DNA of 64,000 bases from Limnohabitans_A sp048020265. Lineage in GTDB: Bacteria; Pseudomonadota; Gammaproteobacteria; Burkholderiales; Burkholderiaceae_C. The DNA lies in the NCBI RefSeq assembly GCF_048020265.1, contig NZ_CP171843.1:682001-746000 (forward strand). Reading direction: 5' to 3'. Shown piece by piece: positions 24,484 through 34,681 of this stretch. The notes beneath the pieces were generated by a model. That model worked only from the letters and a program-made list of their open reading frames with translations, made no database searches and was not told where the DNA came from. Each line of letters opens with the position of its first letter. The first letter of the stretch is position 1. Both the position numbers and the translations under genes were made by a program.

Positions 24484-25824
24484 TCACTTCTTGCCGCTGC
24501 CATCCAACTTGTAGATGTGCGGGCCTTCACCCACCGACAGCAAACCAGCGTGCGCATAAATGCCCAGCTTGGCGCGGGTGTCGACGATGTCGAGGTTGCG
24601 CATGGTCAACTGGCCGATGCGGTCCAGCGGGCTGAACGGCGCGTCTTCCACTTTTTCCATCGACAGACGCTCGGGCGCGTAGGTCAGGTTGGGCGACTCG
24701 GTGTTGAGGATCGAGTAGTCGTTGCCGCGGCGCAGTTCGAGCGTGACGGTGCCGGTGATGGCGCGTGCCACCCAGCGCTGGGCGGTTTCGCGCAGCATGA
24801 TGGACTGCGGGTCGAACCAGCGGCCCTGGTACAGCAGGCGGCCCAGACGCAGGCCGTTGATGCGGTACTGCTCGATGGTGTCTTCGTTGTGGATGCCGGT
24901 GACCAGCCGCTCGTAGGCGATGTGCAGCAGCGCCATGCCGGGGGCTTCGTAGATGCCACGGCTCTTGGCTTCGATGATGCGGTTTTCGATCTGGTCGCTC
25001 ATGCCCAGGCCGTGGCGGCCGCCGATTTCGTTGGCTTTGAGGAACAACTCGACCGGGTCGGCGTATTCCACGCCGTTCAAAGCCACGGGCATGCCTTCTT
25101 CAAAGCGCACGCTGACTTCTTCGGCCTTCACTTCGACTTCGGGCTTCCAGAACGCCACGCCCATGATGGGGTTGACGATCTTCATGCCGCTTTGCAGGCT
25201 TTCCAGGTCTTTGGCTTCGTGGGTTGCGCCCAGCATGTTGCTGTCGGTGGAGTAGGCCTTCTCGGCGCTCATCTTGTAGCCAAAGCCGTTGGCAGTCATG
25301 AAAGCGCTCATTTCGGCGCGGCCACCCAGCTCGTCGATGAACAGCTGGTCTAGCCAAGGCTTGTAGATCTTGAGGCTCGGGTTGGTCAACAAACCGTAGC
25401 GGTAAAAGCGCTCGATGTCGTTACCTTTGAAGGTGCTGCCGTCCCCCCAGATGTTGACGTCGTCTTCCTTCATGGCCGCCACCAGCATGGTACCGGTCAC
25501 GGCGCGGCCCAAAGGTGTGGTGTTGAAGTAGGTGATGCCACCCGTGCTGATGTGGAATGCACCGCACTGGATGGCGGCGATGCCTTCGTGCGCCAGCTGG
25601 GTGCGGCAGTCGACCAGACGGGCTTTTTCTGCGCCGTATTCCATGGCCTTGCGGGGAATTTCGTTGTAGTCGGCCTCGTCAGGCTGGCCCAGGTTGGCGG
25701 TGTAGGCGTAGGGCAGGGCGCCCTTTTGCTTCATCCACAGCAGGGCAGCAGACGTGTCCAGGCCGCCGGAGAAGGCGATGCCGACTTTTTGCCCTTTGGG
25801 CAGGTTTTGCAGGATGGTGCTCAT
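24484..25824 (-). CDS. argG: Argininosuccinate synthase
   Basis: 446 aa, the longer ArgG type seen in E. coli and many betaproteobacteria. The ATP pyrophosphatase loop is VGIAFSGGLDTSAALLW, then YTANLGQPDE, and DSNMLGATHEAKDLE further on. It joins citrulline and aspartate in arginine synthesis. ppnP lies just upstream on the same strand, 13 bp away, so the two are probably co-transcribed. Two long hairpins and a terminator follow the gene. Confidence 0.97.
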   Translation of the reverse strand: MSTILQNLPKGQKVGIAFSGGLDTSAALLWMKQKGALPYAYTANLGQPDEADYNEIPRKAMEYGAEKARLVDCRTQLAHEGIAAIQCGAFHISTGGITYFNTTPLGRAVTGTMLVAAMKEDDVNIWGDGSTFKGNDIERFYRYGLLTNPSLKIYKPWLDQLFIDELGGRAEMSAFMTANGFGYKMSAEKAYSTDSNMLGATHEAKDLESLQSGMKIVNPIMGVAFWKPEVEVKAEEVSVRFEEGMPVALNGVEYADPVELFLKANEIGGRHGLGMSDQIENRIIEAKSRGIYEAPGMALLHIAYERLVTGIHNEDTIEQYRINGLRLGRLLYQGRWFDPQSIMLRETAQRWVARAITGTVTLELRRGNDYSILNTESPNLTYAPERLSMEKVEDAPFSPLDRIGQLTMRNLDIVDTRAKLGIYAHAGLLSVGEGPHIYKLDGSGKK

Positions 25825-25837
25825 GTTCTGAATCCGA

Positions 25838-26155
25838 TCAGCCGAAGTGGCAGATGTAGTGGTAGGGCTCGGTCACGCGGATCTCGAACTTGGAGTTGCC
25901 GGGGATGCTGAACTCTTCGCCCGCGCTGGACTTGAGCCATTCGGTGCTGCCGTCGAGCTTGTATTCGCAGGAGCCGCCCACGCATTCCATGATTTCAGGC
26001 GCACCGGTGTTGAAGGTCAGGGTGGAAGGCAGGATCACGCCCACCGACAGTTTGGTGCCGTCGGCCAGCGTCAGGCCGTGGCTGACGCATTTGCCGTCAA
26101 AGTAAACATTGGCTTGGGTGTTGACGGAGACGCCGTCGATGGTTTGGGTGGTCAT
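25838..26155 (-). CDS. ppnP: Pyrimidine/purine nucleoside phosphorylase (DUF1255)
   Basis: 105 aa from MTTQTIDGVSVNTQANVYFD. It is a small cupin-like protein with GVILPSTLTFNTGAPEIMECVGG and the C-terminal FEIRVTEPYHYICHFG, hallmarks of the YaiE/PpnP family. It splits nucleosides with phosphate. An earlier in-frame start would add 13 residues not shared by the family. It precedes argG by 13 bp. Confidence 0.93.
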   Translation of the reverse strand: MTTQTIDGVSVNTQANVYFDGKCVSHGLTLADGTKLSVGVILPSTLTFNTGAPEIMECVGGSCEYKLDGSTEWLKSSAGEEFSIPGNSKFEIRVTEPYHYICHFG

Positions 26156-26194
26156 GGGTGGTGCTTCAAAGGGGGCGAGACAATCCCGCGTCAA

Positions 26195-26223
26195 TGTAAA
26201 AGGGCGTCTTTTGACGCCCTTGG
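26195..26223 (-). terminator. Terminator of the glycine-zipper gene
   Basis: AAGGGCGTC-TTTT-GACGCCCTT hairpin, continuing on the minus strand as TTTTACATTG. It lies 70 bp past the stop at 26292 and just before ppnP. Confidence 0.8.
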
Positions 26224-26291
26224 TGGCCGGTCAACCCAACATTTTAGGCCAGACGCCTTGTCTGGCCTGAGCCGGTCGGGCAAGGCCTGGC

Positions 26292-26912
26292 TCAGCGCCA
26301 GTGGCCATGCCGATGACGATGACCGGAGGACCATCCCCAGCCGATGTTCATATGACTGAAGTAGGGTGGGGGGCTGCGGTAAACGGGGGCGGGCATGTAG
26401 ACCACGCGCGATTCGGTGATCACAGTCGGGTTGGCCGGCACTTCCGAGCGCGGGGCGAACATGGGGGTGACTTGCAGCGGAATGGTCAGGCCAGGGTCCT
26501 GGGGCAATTGCACGTTGTATTGCTTGCCTGCATATTCATAGACCACGTTGTAGCCGATCAGGCGGTTTTCATAGACGGTTTGTGTGGTGCAGGTGGTGGT
26601 GGGCGTGGATGCATTTTGGCCTTCGACCTGGTTGCCCAGCACAGCGCCGCCGACCACCCCGGCCATGGTGGCGATGCCCTGGCTGTTGCCGCCACCGAGC
26701 TGGCTGCCAATCAAGCCCCCGGCGATCGCGCCGATGATGGCGCCTCCGCCAGAAGTTGGCGCAGGGGTCGTGGGGCTTGGGGTCGTGCAGGTTTGGCGCG
26801 GCACCGCCACCTGTTGGTAAACAGCGGTGCGCGAAATCACTTGCCCGACTTCCTGGGCCTGCGCCCAAGCGGTTGTGGCACAGATCAAAGCGATGGCGGT
26901 TTGTTTTTTCAT
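26292..26912 (-). CDS. Glycine-zipper 2TM-domain envelope protein
   Basis: 206 aa from MKKQTAIALICATTAWAQAQ, a signal peptide (the frame runs 54 codons further upstream without family-like content). A glycine-zipper membrane segment covers about residues 55-95 (GGGAIIGAIAGGLIGSQLGG, then GVVGGAVLGNQ). A periplasmic domain follows with VYENRLIGYNVVYEYAGKQY, as in SlyB/17-kDa surface antigen relatives. The C-terminal tail is His/Arg/Gly/Trp-rich (SSGHRHRHGHWR). No lipobox Cys is seen after the signal. Role in the envelope is inferred from the fold only. Confidence 0.82.
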   Translation of the reverse strand: MKKQTAIALICATTAWAQAQEVGQVISRTAVYQQVAVPRQTCTTPSPTTPAPTSGGGAIIGAIAGGLIGSQLGGGNSQGIATMAGVVGGAVLGNQVEGQNASTPTTTCTTQTVYENRLIGYNVVYEYAGKQYNVQLPQDPGLTIPLQVTPMFAPRSEVPANPTVITESRVVYMPAPVYRSPPPYFSHMNIGWGWSSGHRHRHGHWR

Positions 26913-27015
26913 GAAACGGGTCTGTAGATCGGGTTCGGCGTGGAGTTTATGCCGCTCGAGCAGTCTGGCGTGTGGTGACGACGTAAAGTTTTGTTGCTGG
27001 CCGCCAACCGGACCT

Positions 27016-27360
27016 TCACACCGGCCACTGCTCGGGCGTGAACCCGACCGTGATCTGCCCCGAGGGCCAGGCAATGACCGGCCGTTTGATGGTGCTGGCG
27101 TGTTCGAGCATGACTTTTTTGGCGCTGGCGCTGTCGGTCACGCCCGCTTGCACGGCGGCGTCCAGCTTGCGCCAGGTGGTGCCTTTGCGGTTGAGCAGGG
27201 TTTCCCAGCCCACGGCAGCCAGCCAGGCGTTCAGCTGCGCTTCGGGCACGCCTTGTTTTTTGAAGTCATGAAAAGTTGCAGCCAGTCCGTGATCGGCCAG
27301 CCAGGTGCGGGCTTTTTTGACGGTGTCGCAGTTGGGAATGCCGTAAACAATGGGGTCCAT
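27016..27360 (-). CDS. ArsC/Spx-family reductase (YffB-like)
   Basis: 114 aa. The N-terminal IYGIPNCDTVKKARTWL carries the single active-site cysteine of YffB-like proteins, with the ArsC-fold core HDFKKQGVPEAQL and the cis-Pro region IKRPVIAWPSGQITVGF. YffB-like members are glutathione-dependent thiol reductases of unknown physiological substrate; true arsenate reduction is not implied. It is divergent from folC with 50 bp between starts. Confidence 0.88.
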   Translation of the reverse strand: MDPIVYGIPNCDTVKKARTWLADHGLAATFHDFKKQGVPEAQLNAWLAAVGWETLLNRKGTTWRKLDAAVQAGVTDSASAKKVMLEHASTIKRPVIAWPSGQITVGFTPEQWPV

Positions 27361-27410
27361 GGGAGTTCGATCAAAGGGAAAGTGACAAGACTGGGCGACA
27401 ATCGCCGCCT

Positions 27411-28700
27411 ATGAAGACTCTACAGGAATGGCTCGACTGGTGCGAGCAGTTACACCCCGTGGCCATTGACATGGGGCTGGACCGCGTGAAAACCGTGGCC
27501 GACCGCATGCAGCTGCGTTTTGACTGCCCGGTGATCACCGTGGCGGGCACCAACGGCAAGGGCTCCACCTGCGCCATGTTGGAGGCGGTGCTGTTGCAAG
27601 CCGGTTACCGCACTGGCGTTTACACCTCGCCACACCTGGTGCATTTTGAAGAGCGCTGCCGCCTGCATGGCGAATCGGCTTCGGCCGAGGTGTTTGCCGA
27701 CGCTTTTGCGGCCGTGGAAGCGGTGCGGGGCGATGTAAGCCTGACTTATTTCGAGTTCAGCACCCTGGCCATCCTGCACCTGATGGCCAGCGCCAACCTG
27801 GACGTGGCCATTTTGGAGGTGGGTTTGGGTGGCCGCCTGGACGCGGTGAACATCATCGCCGCCGACTGCGCGGTGATCACCAGCATCGACATCGACCACA
27901 CGGCCATTTTGGGCAAAGACCGCGAAAGCATTGGCTTTGAGAAGGCGGGCATCATGCGGGCCGGCCGGCCTGTGATCGTGAGCGATCCGGTGCCGCCGCA
28001 AAGCGTGATCGACCACGCCGCCGCCGTCGGCGCCGATTTGTGGCAGTTTGGCCGTGATTTCAATTTTTCGGGCGACAAGCAGCAATGGGCCTGGGCGGGG
28101 CGCGACCGCCGCTACAGCGGCATGGCCTACCCGGCCTTGCGCGGGGCCAACCAGTTGATCAACGCCTCGGGCGTGTTGGCGGCGCTGGACGCCTTGCGTC
28201 AGCGCATTCCCGTCACGGCCCAGGCGGTGCGCAACGGCTTGGCCATGGTGGAGCTGCCCGGTCGTTTTCAGATCGTGCCGGGCCAGCCGGTTTTGGTGCT
28301 GGACGTGGCGCACAACCCGCATTCGGTGGCAGCGCTGGCGGCCAACCTCGACGCCATGGGTTTTTACCCCACCACCCACGCGGTGTTGGGGGCCATGGCC
28401 GACAAGGACCTCTTGCCCATGCTGCAAAAGGTCAACCCGATGGTGGACAAGTGGTATTTCACCGATTTGCCCCTGCCCAGGGCTGCCAAAGCGGCCGATT
28501 TGCAGCAGGCTTGGCAAGCGCAAAACACCCGCACCGACACCGCCTCGAGCGTGCACGCCGACCCCATGCAGGCCCTGCAGGCGGCCATCGATGCGGCAGA
28601 CCCGGCTGATAGAATCGTGGTCTTTGGCTCCTTCTATACCGTGGGCGGTGTTTTGAAAGACGGCATCCCGCGTCTGCAAGCCAAACACCTGAGCCCGTGA
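27411..28700 (+). CDS. folC: Bifunctional dihydrofolate / folylpolyglutamate synthase
   Basis: 429 aa. The ATP-binding loop is VAGTNGKGSTCAMLEAVL, followed by GVYTSPHLVHFEERCR and LEVGLGGRLDAVN, and the Mur-ligase-like C-terminal segment VLDVAHNPHS. It makes dihydrofolate and adds glutamates to folates. It opens the run folC-SPOR-cvpA-purF-metZ, with 10 bp to the next gene, the standard order in betaproteobacteria. Confidence 0.96.
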   Translation: MKTLQEWLDWCEQLHPVAIDMGLDRVKTVADRMQLRFDCPVITVAGTNGKGSTCAMLEAVLLQAGYRTGVYTSPHLVHFEERCRLHGESASAEVFADAFAAVEAVRGDVSLTYFEFSTLAILHLMASANLDVAILEVGLGGRLDAVNIIAADCAVITSIDIDHTAILGKDRESIGFEKAGIMRAGRPVIVSDPVPPQSVIDHAAAVGADLWQFGRDFNFSGDKQQWAWAGRDRRYSGMAYPALRGANQLINASGVLAALDALRQRIPVTAQAVRNGLAMVELPGRFQIVPGQPVLVLDVAHNPHSVAALAANLDAMGFYPTTHAVLGAMADKDLLPMLQKVNPMVDKWYFTDLPLPRAAKAADLQQAWQAQNTRTDTASSVHADPMQALQAAIDAADPADRIVVFGSFYTVGGVLKDGIPRLQAKHLSP

Positions 28701-28710
28701 GCACCACGCC

Positions 28711-29508
28711 ATGGCCTTTTTCAAGTTCCGATTTCCTGGTCAAGCCGCTTCGGGTGAAGCAGTGACTTCCGGCCCCAACGAAAACATCGAAGTGGTTCGG
28801 CGCCGTGCGCGGCACCGTTTGATGGGGGCTGTTGTGCTGGTGTTGGTGGCTGTGGTGGGATTCCCCTTGCTGTTCGATACCCAGCCCCGACCTGTCGCGG
28901 TGGACACGCCCATCGTGATTCCTGACCGGCAAAGCACCCCCCCTTTGTCCAGCGGCACCCCTGTGCCCGCAAGCCAGGGGCCGGCCAAACCTTTGCTGCC
29001 TGCCTCTGAGCCTGTGACAGCCCAAGCCAGTCTGGATGCCCGTGAAGAGGTGGTGCTGCCGACAGTACCGGTCTCGCCAGCGCCCCAAGTTGAGCCCGCC
29101 AAGGCCACAGCGCCCGTTGCAAAAGCCACAGACAAAGAACCTGCCGCGAAGCAGGAGGCTCCTGCAGCTGCCCCTGTGAAGGCTGACAAGCCTGCCCCTG
29201 CCCCTGCAGCCAAGCCCAAGGACGATGGTGACAAAGCCCAGGCGCTGCTCGAGGGCAAGCCGTCTGCCAAGGCCTCTGCGGGCCGCTTTGTCATCCAAGT
29301 GGGCGCGTTCAGCGATCCGGCCAAGCTGCGTGAAGTGCGCAGCAAGCTGGAGCAGGCCGGCGTGAAAACCTATACCCAGGTGGTGGAGCGGGATGGCAAG
29401 AACACCACCCGCATCCGCGTGGGCCCTTTTGATACGCGTGAAGAAGCCGACAAAGTGGCTGCCCGTATTCGCAAGCTCGACTTGCCTGTGTCTTTCTTGA
29501 AGATCTGA
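28711..29508 (+). CDS. SPOR-domain membrane protein
   Basis: 265 aa. A single transmembrane helix lies at about residues 33-52 (LMGAVVLVLVAVVGFPLLF) after an Arg-rich cytoplasmic stretch. A long Ala/Pro/Lys linker spans about 60-185, and a SPOR domain covers about 190-265 (FVIQVGAFSDPAKLREVRSK, ending VSFLKI). SPOR domains bind denuded glycan strands at division sites. It corresponds to DedD of other proteobacteria by position (folC-dedD-cvpA-purF) and build. It is 1 bp before cvpA. Confidence 0.9.
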   Translation: MAFFKFRFPGQAASGEAVTSGPNENIEVVRRRARHRLMGAVVLVLVAVVGFPLLFDTQPRPVAVDTPIVIPDRQSTPPLSSGTPVPASQGPAKPLLPASEPVTAQASLDAREEVVLPTVPVSPAPQVEPAKATAPVAKATDKEPAAKQEAPAAAPVKADKPAPAPAAKPKDDGDKAQALLEGKPSAKASAGRFVIQVGAFSDPAKLREVRSKLEQAGVKTYTQVVERDGKNTTRIRVGPFDTREEADKVAARIRKLDLPVSFLKI

Positions 29509-29509
29509 C

Positions 29510-30004
29510 ATGGCGGTCAGCCTCACCGATTGGCTTTTGTTGGGGGTGTTGTTCGCCTCCATGCTGGTGGGGCTATGGCGCGGTCTGGTTTACGAGGTCT
29601 TGTCCCTGGCGGGTTGGGTGGCTGCTTTTGTGGTGGCGCAGTGGCTGGCGGGCGATGTGGTGGGGTGGTTGCCCATGCTCCAGAGTGCCCCGGAATCGGT
29701 GCAGTACGCGGCCGCTTTTGCGGTGGTTTTTGTCGCCACAGTGTTTGCAGCAGGCTTGTTGTCCTGGTTGATCAAGAAGCTGGTGGAGACCGTGGGTTTG
29801 CGCCCGGTGGATCGCACTTTGGGCGGTGTATTTGGTTTGGCGCGGGGGCTGGTGTTGTTGTTGGCTTTGACCGTCGTCCTGCAATTGACCGGCGTGGCGC
29901 GTGACGCTTGGTGGTCATCAGCCCAAGGCCCGGTTTGGCTGGACATCATCCTGAAGGGCTTGAAACCCCTTTTGCCCAGCAGCTTTGTGGATTATTTGCC
30001 CTGA
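29510..30004 (+). CDS. cvpA: CvpA family membrane protein
   Basis: 164 aa with four hydrophobic segments and the family patterns DWLLLGVLFASMLVGLWRGL and GLRPVDRTLGGVFGLARGL. CvpA was first named for colicin V production in E. coli and its mutants affect purF expression and envelope stability; its molecular role is not firmly known. It starts one base after the SPOR gene stop and is followed 38 bp later by purF. Confidence 0.93.
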   Translation: MAVSLTDWLLLGVLFASMLVGLWRGLVYEVLSLAGWVAAFVVAQWLAGDVVGWLPMLQSAPESVQYAAAFAVVFVATVFAAGLLSWLIKKLVETVGLRPVDRTLGGVFGLARGLVLLLALTVVLQLTGVARDAWWSSAQGPVWLDIILKGLKPLLPSSFVDYLP

Positions 30005-30042
30005 ATTCGAGGGCGATTCGATTTTTTGAACGGATTAAAAGT

Positions 30043-31557
<1,515 letters not shown>

Positions 31558-31566
31558 GCACCTGCC

Positions 31567-32778
31567 ATGACCGAAGCCCAACGATTTGACGATCTGCACA
31601 TCGAAACCCTGGCGGTGCGTGCCGCCGTGGAGCGCAGCCAATATGGTGAAAACTCCGAGGCCCTGTACCTGACCAGCGGCTATGTACAACCCACGGCCGC
31701 CGCCGCCGCAGCCCGATTTGCGGGTGACGAAGAAGGCTACACCTACGGCCGCTACGGCAATCCCACGGTGGCCAGCATGGAGATGCGACTGGCCGCGCTC
31801 GAAGGCACCGAAGCCGCCATGGGTACGGCTTCGGGCATGTCCGCCATCTTGATGATGTGCTTGGGCCTGCTCAAGGCGGGCGACCATGTGGTGTGCTCGC
31901 GCTCCATGTTTGGCTCGACCATCAAGCTGATTGGCTCGGATCTGGCCAAGTTTGGTGTGGAGTCCAGCTTTGTGTCGCAGACCGACTTGAAAGAATGGCA
32001 AGCGGCGATTCGACCCAACACCCGCCTGTTCTTTGCCGAAACCCCGACCAACCCACTGACCGAGGTGTGCGACATCCAGGCGCTGGCCGACATGGCGCAC
32101 AACGCGGGTGCTTTGTTCGCGGTGGACAACTGCTTTGCCACGCCCGCCTTGCAGCGTCCTGTGGCCATGGGGGCCGACATCATCATGCATTCGGGCACCA
32201 AGTACCTCGATGGTCAGGGCCGTGTGATGGCGGGTGCCTTGTGTGCTTCGCAACAGATGATCACCGAGAAGTTTTTGCCGGTGCTCAAAAGCGGCGGCAT
32301 GACGCTGGCACCCTTCAATGCCTGGGTGGTCCTCAAGGGCCTGGAAACACTGGACTTGCGCATGCGTGCTCAGACCGCCCGTGCGCAAATCTTGGCTGAA
32401 TGGCTGGAAAAGCACCCCTCGGTGGCCCGCGTTCATTACCCTGGCTTGGCGAGCCACCCGCAACATGAACTGGCGATGCGCCAGATGTCTGGCTTGGGCG
32501 GTGCGGTCTTGTCCTTCGACGTGAAAGCCGATGGCCCCGAGCAAGCCCGCGCTCGCGCATTCCATGTGCTCGATTCGATGCAAATGCTGTCCCTGTCGAC
32601 CAACCTGGGTGACACCAAAACTTTGGTGGCCCACCCGGCCAGCACCTCACATGGCCGTCTGACCGAGGCCCAGCGCCAGGCCGCTGGCATTGGCCAGGGC
32701 CTGATCCGCGTGGCCGTTGGCCTCGAATACCCGCAAGACATCCAAAAAGACCTCTCTCGTGGTCTCGACACCCTCTGA
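31567..32778 (+). CDS. metZ: O-succinylhomoserine sulfhydrylase
   Basis: 403 aa Cys/Met-metabolism PLP enzyme. The PLP lysine lies in MHSGTKYLDGQGRVMAGA, and YGRYGNPTVASMEMRLAALEG is near the N-terminus. Position after purF and these motifs match MetZ, which makes homocysteine directly from O-succinylhomoserine and sulfide. It feeds the methionine step that the core MetE-like protein and MetK in this window also touch. It starts 9 bp after purF; gltX starts 1 bp after its stop. Confidence 0.92.
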   Translation: MTEAQRFDDLHIETLAVRAAVERSQYGENSEALYLTSGYVQPTAAAAAARFAGDEEGYTYGRYGNPTVASMEMRLAALEGTEAAMGTASGMSAILMMCLGLLKAGDHVVCSRSMFGSTIKLIGSDLAKFGVESSFVSQTDLKEWQAAIRPNTRLFFAETPTNPLTEVCDIQALADMAHNAGALFAVDNCFATPALQRPVAMGADIIMHSGTKYLDGQGRVMAGALCASQQMITEKFLPVLKSGGMTLAPFNAWVVLKGLETLDLRMRAQTARAQILAEWLEKHPSVARVHYPGLASHPQHELAMRQMSGLGGAVLSFDVKADGPEQARARAFHVLDSMQMLSLSTNLGDTKTLVAHPASTSHGRLTEAQRQAAGIGQGLIRVAVGLEYPQDIQKDLSRGLDTL

Positions 32779-32779
32779 T

Positions 32780-34189
32780 ATGACCCAAAGCCTCTCAAGC
32801 TCTTCTGCACGAACGCGCACCCGCTTTGCCCCATCGCCCACGGGCTTCATTCACCTGGGCAATATCCGCTCGGCCCTGTATCCCTGGGCCTTTGCCAGAG
32901 CTACGGGCGGCGACTTCATCTTGCGCATCGAAGACACCGACCTCGACCGCTCAACACAAGCGTCCGTCGACGTGATCATCGAAGGCATGGCTTGGCTTCA
33001 GCTCACGCACGACGAAGGTCCGTTCTACCAAATGCAACGCATGGACCGCTACAAAGCGGTGCTGGCCGAGTTGATTGCCGCAGGCCATGTCTACCCTTGC
33101 TACATGAGCATGGCCGAACTCGACGCCTTGCGCGAGCGCCAAATGGCCAACAAGGAAAAGCCCCGCTATGACGGCACTTGGCGTCCGGCCGAAGGCAAAA
33201 CCTTGCCCGCGATTCCCGAAGGTGTAAAGCCCGTGCTGCGTTTCAAGAATCCGATCGGCGGTGTGGTGGCCTGGGACGACAAGGTCAAAGGCCGCATCGA
33301 GATCAGCAACGACGAGCTTGATGACCTGGTGATCGCTCGCCCGGACGGCACGCCGACCTACAACTTTTGCGTGGTGGTGGACGACATCGACATGCAGATC
33401 ACCCACGTAATCCGCGGCGATGACCATGTGAACAACACACCGCGCCAGATCAACATTTTCAAAGCTTTGGGGAAAGAGCCGCCGGTTTACGCCCACCTGC
33501 CTACCGTGCTGAACGAGCAGGGCGAGAAAATGAGCAAACGCAACGGCGCCAAGGCGGTGACGGCTTACCGCGACGAAGGCTATCTGCCCGATGCCATGGT
33601 CAATTACCTGGCCCGCCTGGGCTGGAGCCACGGCGACGACGAAATCTTCAGCCGTGCACAGTTCCTCGAGTGGTTCAACCTGGACCATCTGGGCCGCAGC
33701 GCTGCGCAGTTTGACGAAGCCAAGCTCAAGTGGGTCAACGCCCAGCACCTCAAGGCACTGCCTGACGACGAGTTGGTCCAGCACGTTCAGCCCTTCCTGG
33801 CCAAACTGGGTGTGGTGGCCGATGAGCGCCTGGCCAGCATTTGCGGTTTGTTCAAGGACCGTTGCGACACGCTCGTGGTTTTGGCCCAATGGATTTCTGC
33901 TTTTTATCTGGATGTCGTGCCCAACGCTGAAGAGAAAGTCCAGCACGTGACCGATGCGGTCAAGCCTGCCTTGGCGCTACTGGCTGGCAAGTTGGCCACC
34001 TGTGCGTGGGACAAAGCTTCGATCGCGGCCGCGATCAAGGAAACCTTGGCCGAAACCGGCCTCAAGATGCCGCAAATCGCCATGCCAGTTCGCGTGTTGG
34101 TGATGGGGACAGCCCAGACGCCATCGCTCGATGCGGTCCTCGCGTTGAATGAAAGAGAAAAAATTCTTGAGCGTTTGAAAAACGCTTGA
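32780..34189 (+). CDS. gltX: Glutamyl-tRNA synthetase
   Basis: 469 aa from MTQSLSSSSARTRTRFAPSP; the frame is open further upstream but that part lies in metZ. The HIGH-type signature is SPTGFIHLGNIRSAL and the KMSKS loop is GEKMSKRNGAK. It charges tRNA-Glu, and a tRNA-Glu gene lies 190 bp downstream. The last codons contain the -35 box of the tRNA promoter. It starts 1 bp after metZ. Confidence 0.97.
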   Translation: MTQSLSSSSARTRTRFAPSPTGFIHLGNIRSALYPWAFARATGGDFILRIEDTDLDRSTQASVDVIIEGMAWLQLTHDEGPFYQMQRMDRYKAVLAELIAAGHVYPCYMSMAELDALRERQMANKEKPRYDGTWRPAEGKTLPAIPEGVKPVLRFKNPIGGVVAWDDKVKGRIEISNDELDDLVIARPDGTPTYNFCVVVDDIDMQITHVIRGDDHVNNTPRQINIFKALGKEPPVYAHLPTVLNEQGEKMSKRNGAKAVTAYRDEGYLPDAMVNYLARLGWSHGDDEIFSRAQFLEWFNLDHLGRSAAQFDEAKLKWVNAQHLKALPDDELVQHVQPFLAKLGVVADERLASICGLFKDRCDTLVVLAQWISAFYLDVVPNAEEKVQHVTDAVKPALALLAGKLATCAWDKASIAAAIKETLAETGLKMPQIAMPVRVLVMGTAQTPSLDAVLALNEREKILERLKNA

Positions 34190-34204
34190 ATTTCTGTCTA
34201 TAAT
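34175..34204 (+). promoter_or_regulatory. Strong sigma-70 promoter of the tRNA operon
   Basis: TTGAAA at 34175-34180 and a perfect TATAAT at 34199-34204 with an 18-base spacer. The -35 box is inside the end of gltX; the -10 lies just after its stop codon. Transcription would begin about 50 bases before tRNA-Ala. Confidence 0.75.
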
Positions 34205-34264
34205 TCAAGTCTCGACACCAACGAGGCATAACGAAAAAGCAGCAGTGCTTGCCGTTGTACCAAA

Positions 34265-34340
<76 letters not shown>

Positions 34341-34378
34341 AAGTGTCGAGAAGATTCGAAAGAATCAGTCCAGGTTAT

Positions 34379-34454
34379 GACCCTATCGTCTAGAGGCCTA
34401 GGACATCACCCTTTCACGGTGAGTACCGGGGTTCGAATCCCCGTAGGGTCGCCA
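34379..34454 (+). tRNA. tRNA-Glu (anticodon TTC)
   Basis: 76 nt with encoded CCA. The acceptor GACCCTA pairs with TAGGGTC. The anticodon loop CTTTCAC gives TTC. The T arm is CGGGGTTCGAATCCCCG. It lies close to gltX, whose product charges it. Confidence 0.96.
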
Positions 34455-34510
34455 AGTTTTGTAGCACTTGGTCAGTTGCACAAGCAGCTTGACAAAAGTT
34501 ACAGCTACCA

Positions 34511-34587
34511 GGAGTGGTAGTTCAGTTGGTTAGAATACCGGCCTGTCACGCCGGGGGTCGCGGGTTCGAGTCCCGTCCACTCCGCCA
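34511..34587 (+). tRNA. tRNA-Asp (anticodon GTC), island attachment site
   Basis: 77 nt with encoded CCA. The acceptor GGAGTGG pairs with CCACTCC, and the anticodon loop CTGTCAC gives GTC at 34545-34547. The 3' end (from 34570) recurs at 43738-43757, marking this gene as the integration target of the island. The gene itself remains whole. Confidence 0.96.
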
Positions 34588-34589
34588 AA
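34570..34589 (+). other. attL: 20-bp core in the 3' end of tRNA-Asp
   Basis: GTCCCGTCCACTCCGCCAAA is identical to 43738-43757. It covers part of the T arm, the acceptor end, CCA and two following bases, the usual target of tyrosine integrases. Confidence 0.88.
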
Positions 34590-34592
34590 GTT

Positions 34593-34624
34593 AAAAAAGC
34601 CGTTGATTTTCAACGGCTTTTTTC
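34593..34624 (+). terminator. Terminator after tRNA-Asp (island side)
   Basis: AAAAAAGCCGTTGA-TTT-TCAACGGCTTTTTT, a perfect hairpin with T-run starting 6 bases past the tRNA CCA. It lies inside the island, so it replaces the original tRNA terminator, now at 43764-43803. Confidence 0.9.
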
Positions 34625-34681
34625 TTTTGGGTCTCGCAAGCAGTGTCACATTTAGGTGTCCCATTTCATGGGAAAACCACG

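Noticed and set aside
27016..27360. True arsenate reductase
   Set aside because: Sequence is YffB/Spx-like with a NCDTVKKAR site and no ars genes nearby.
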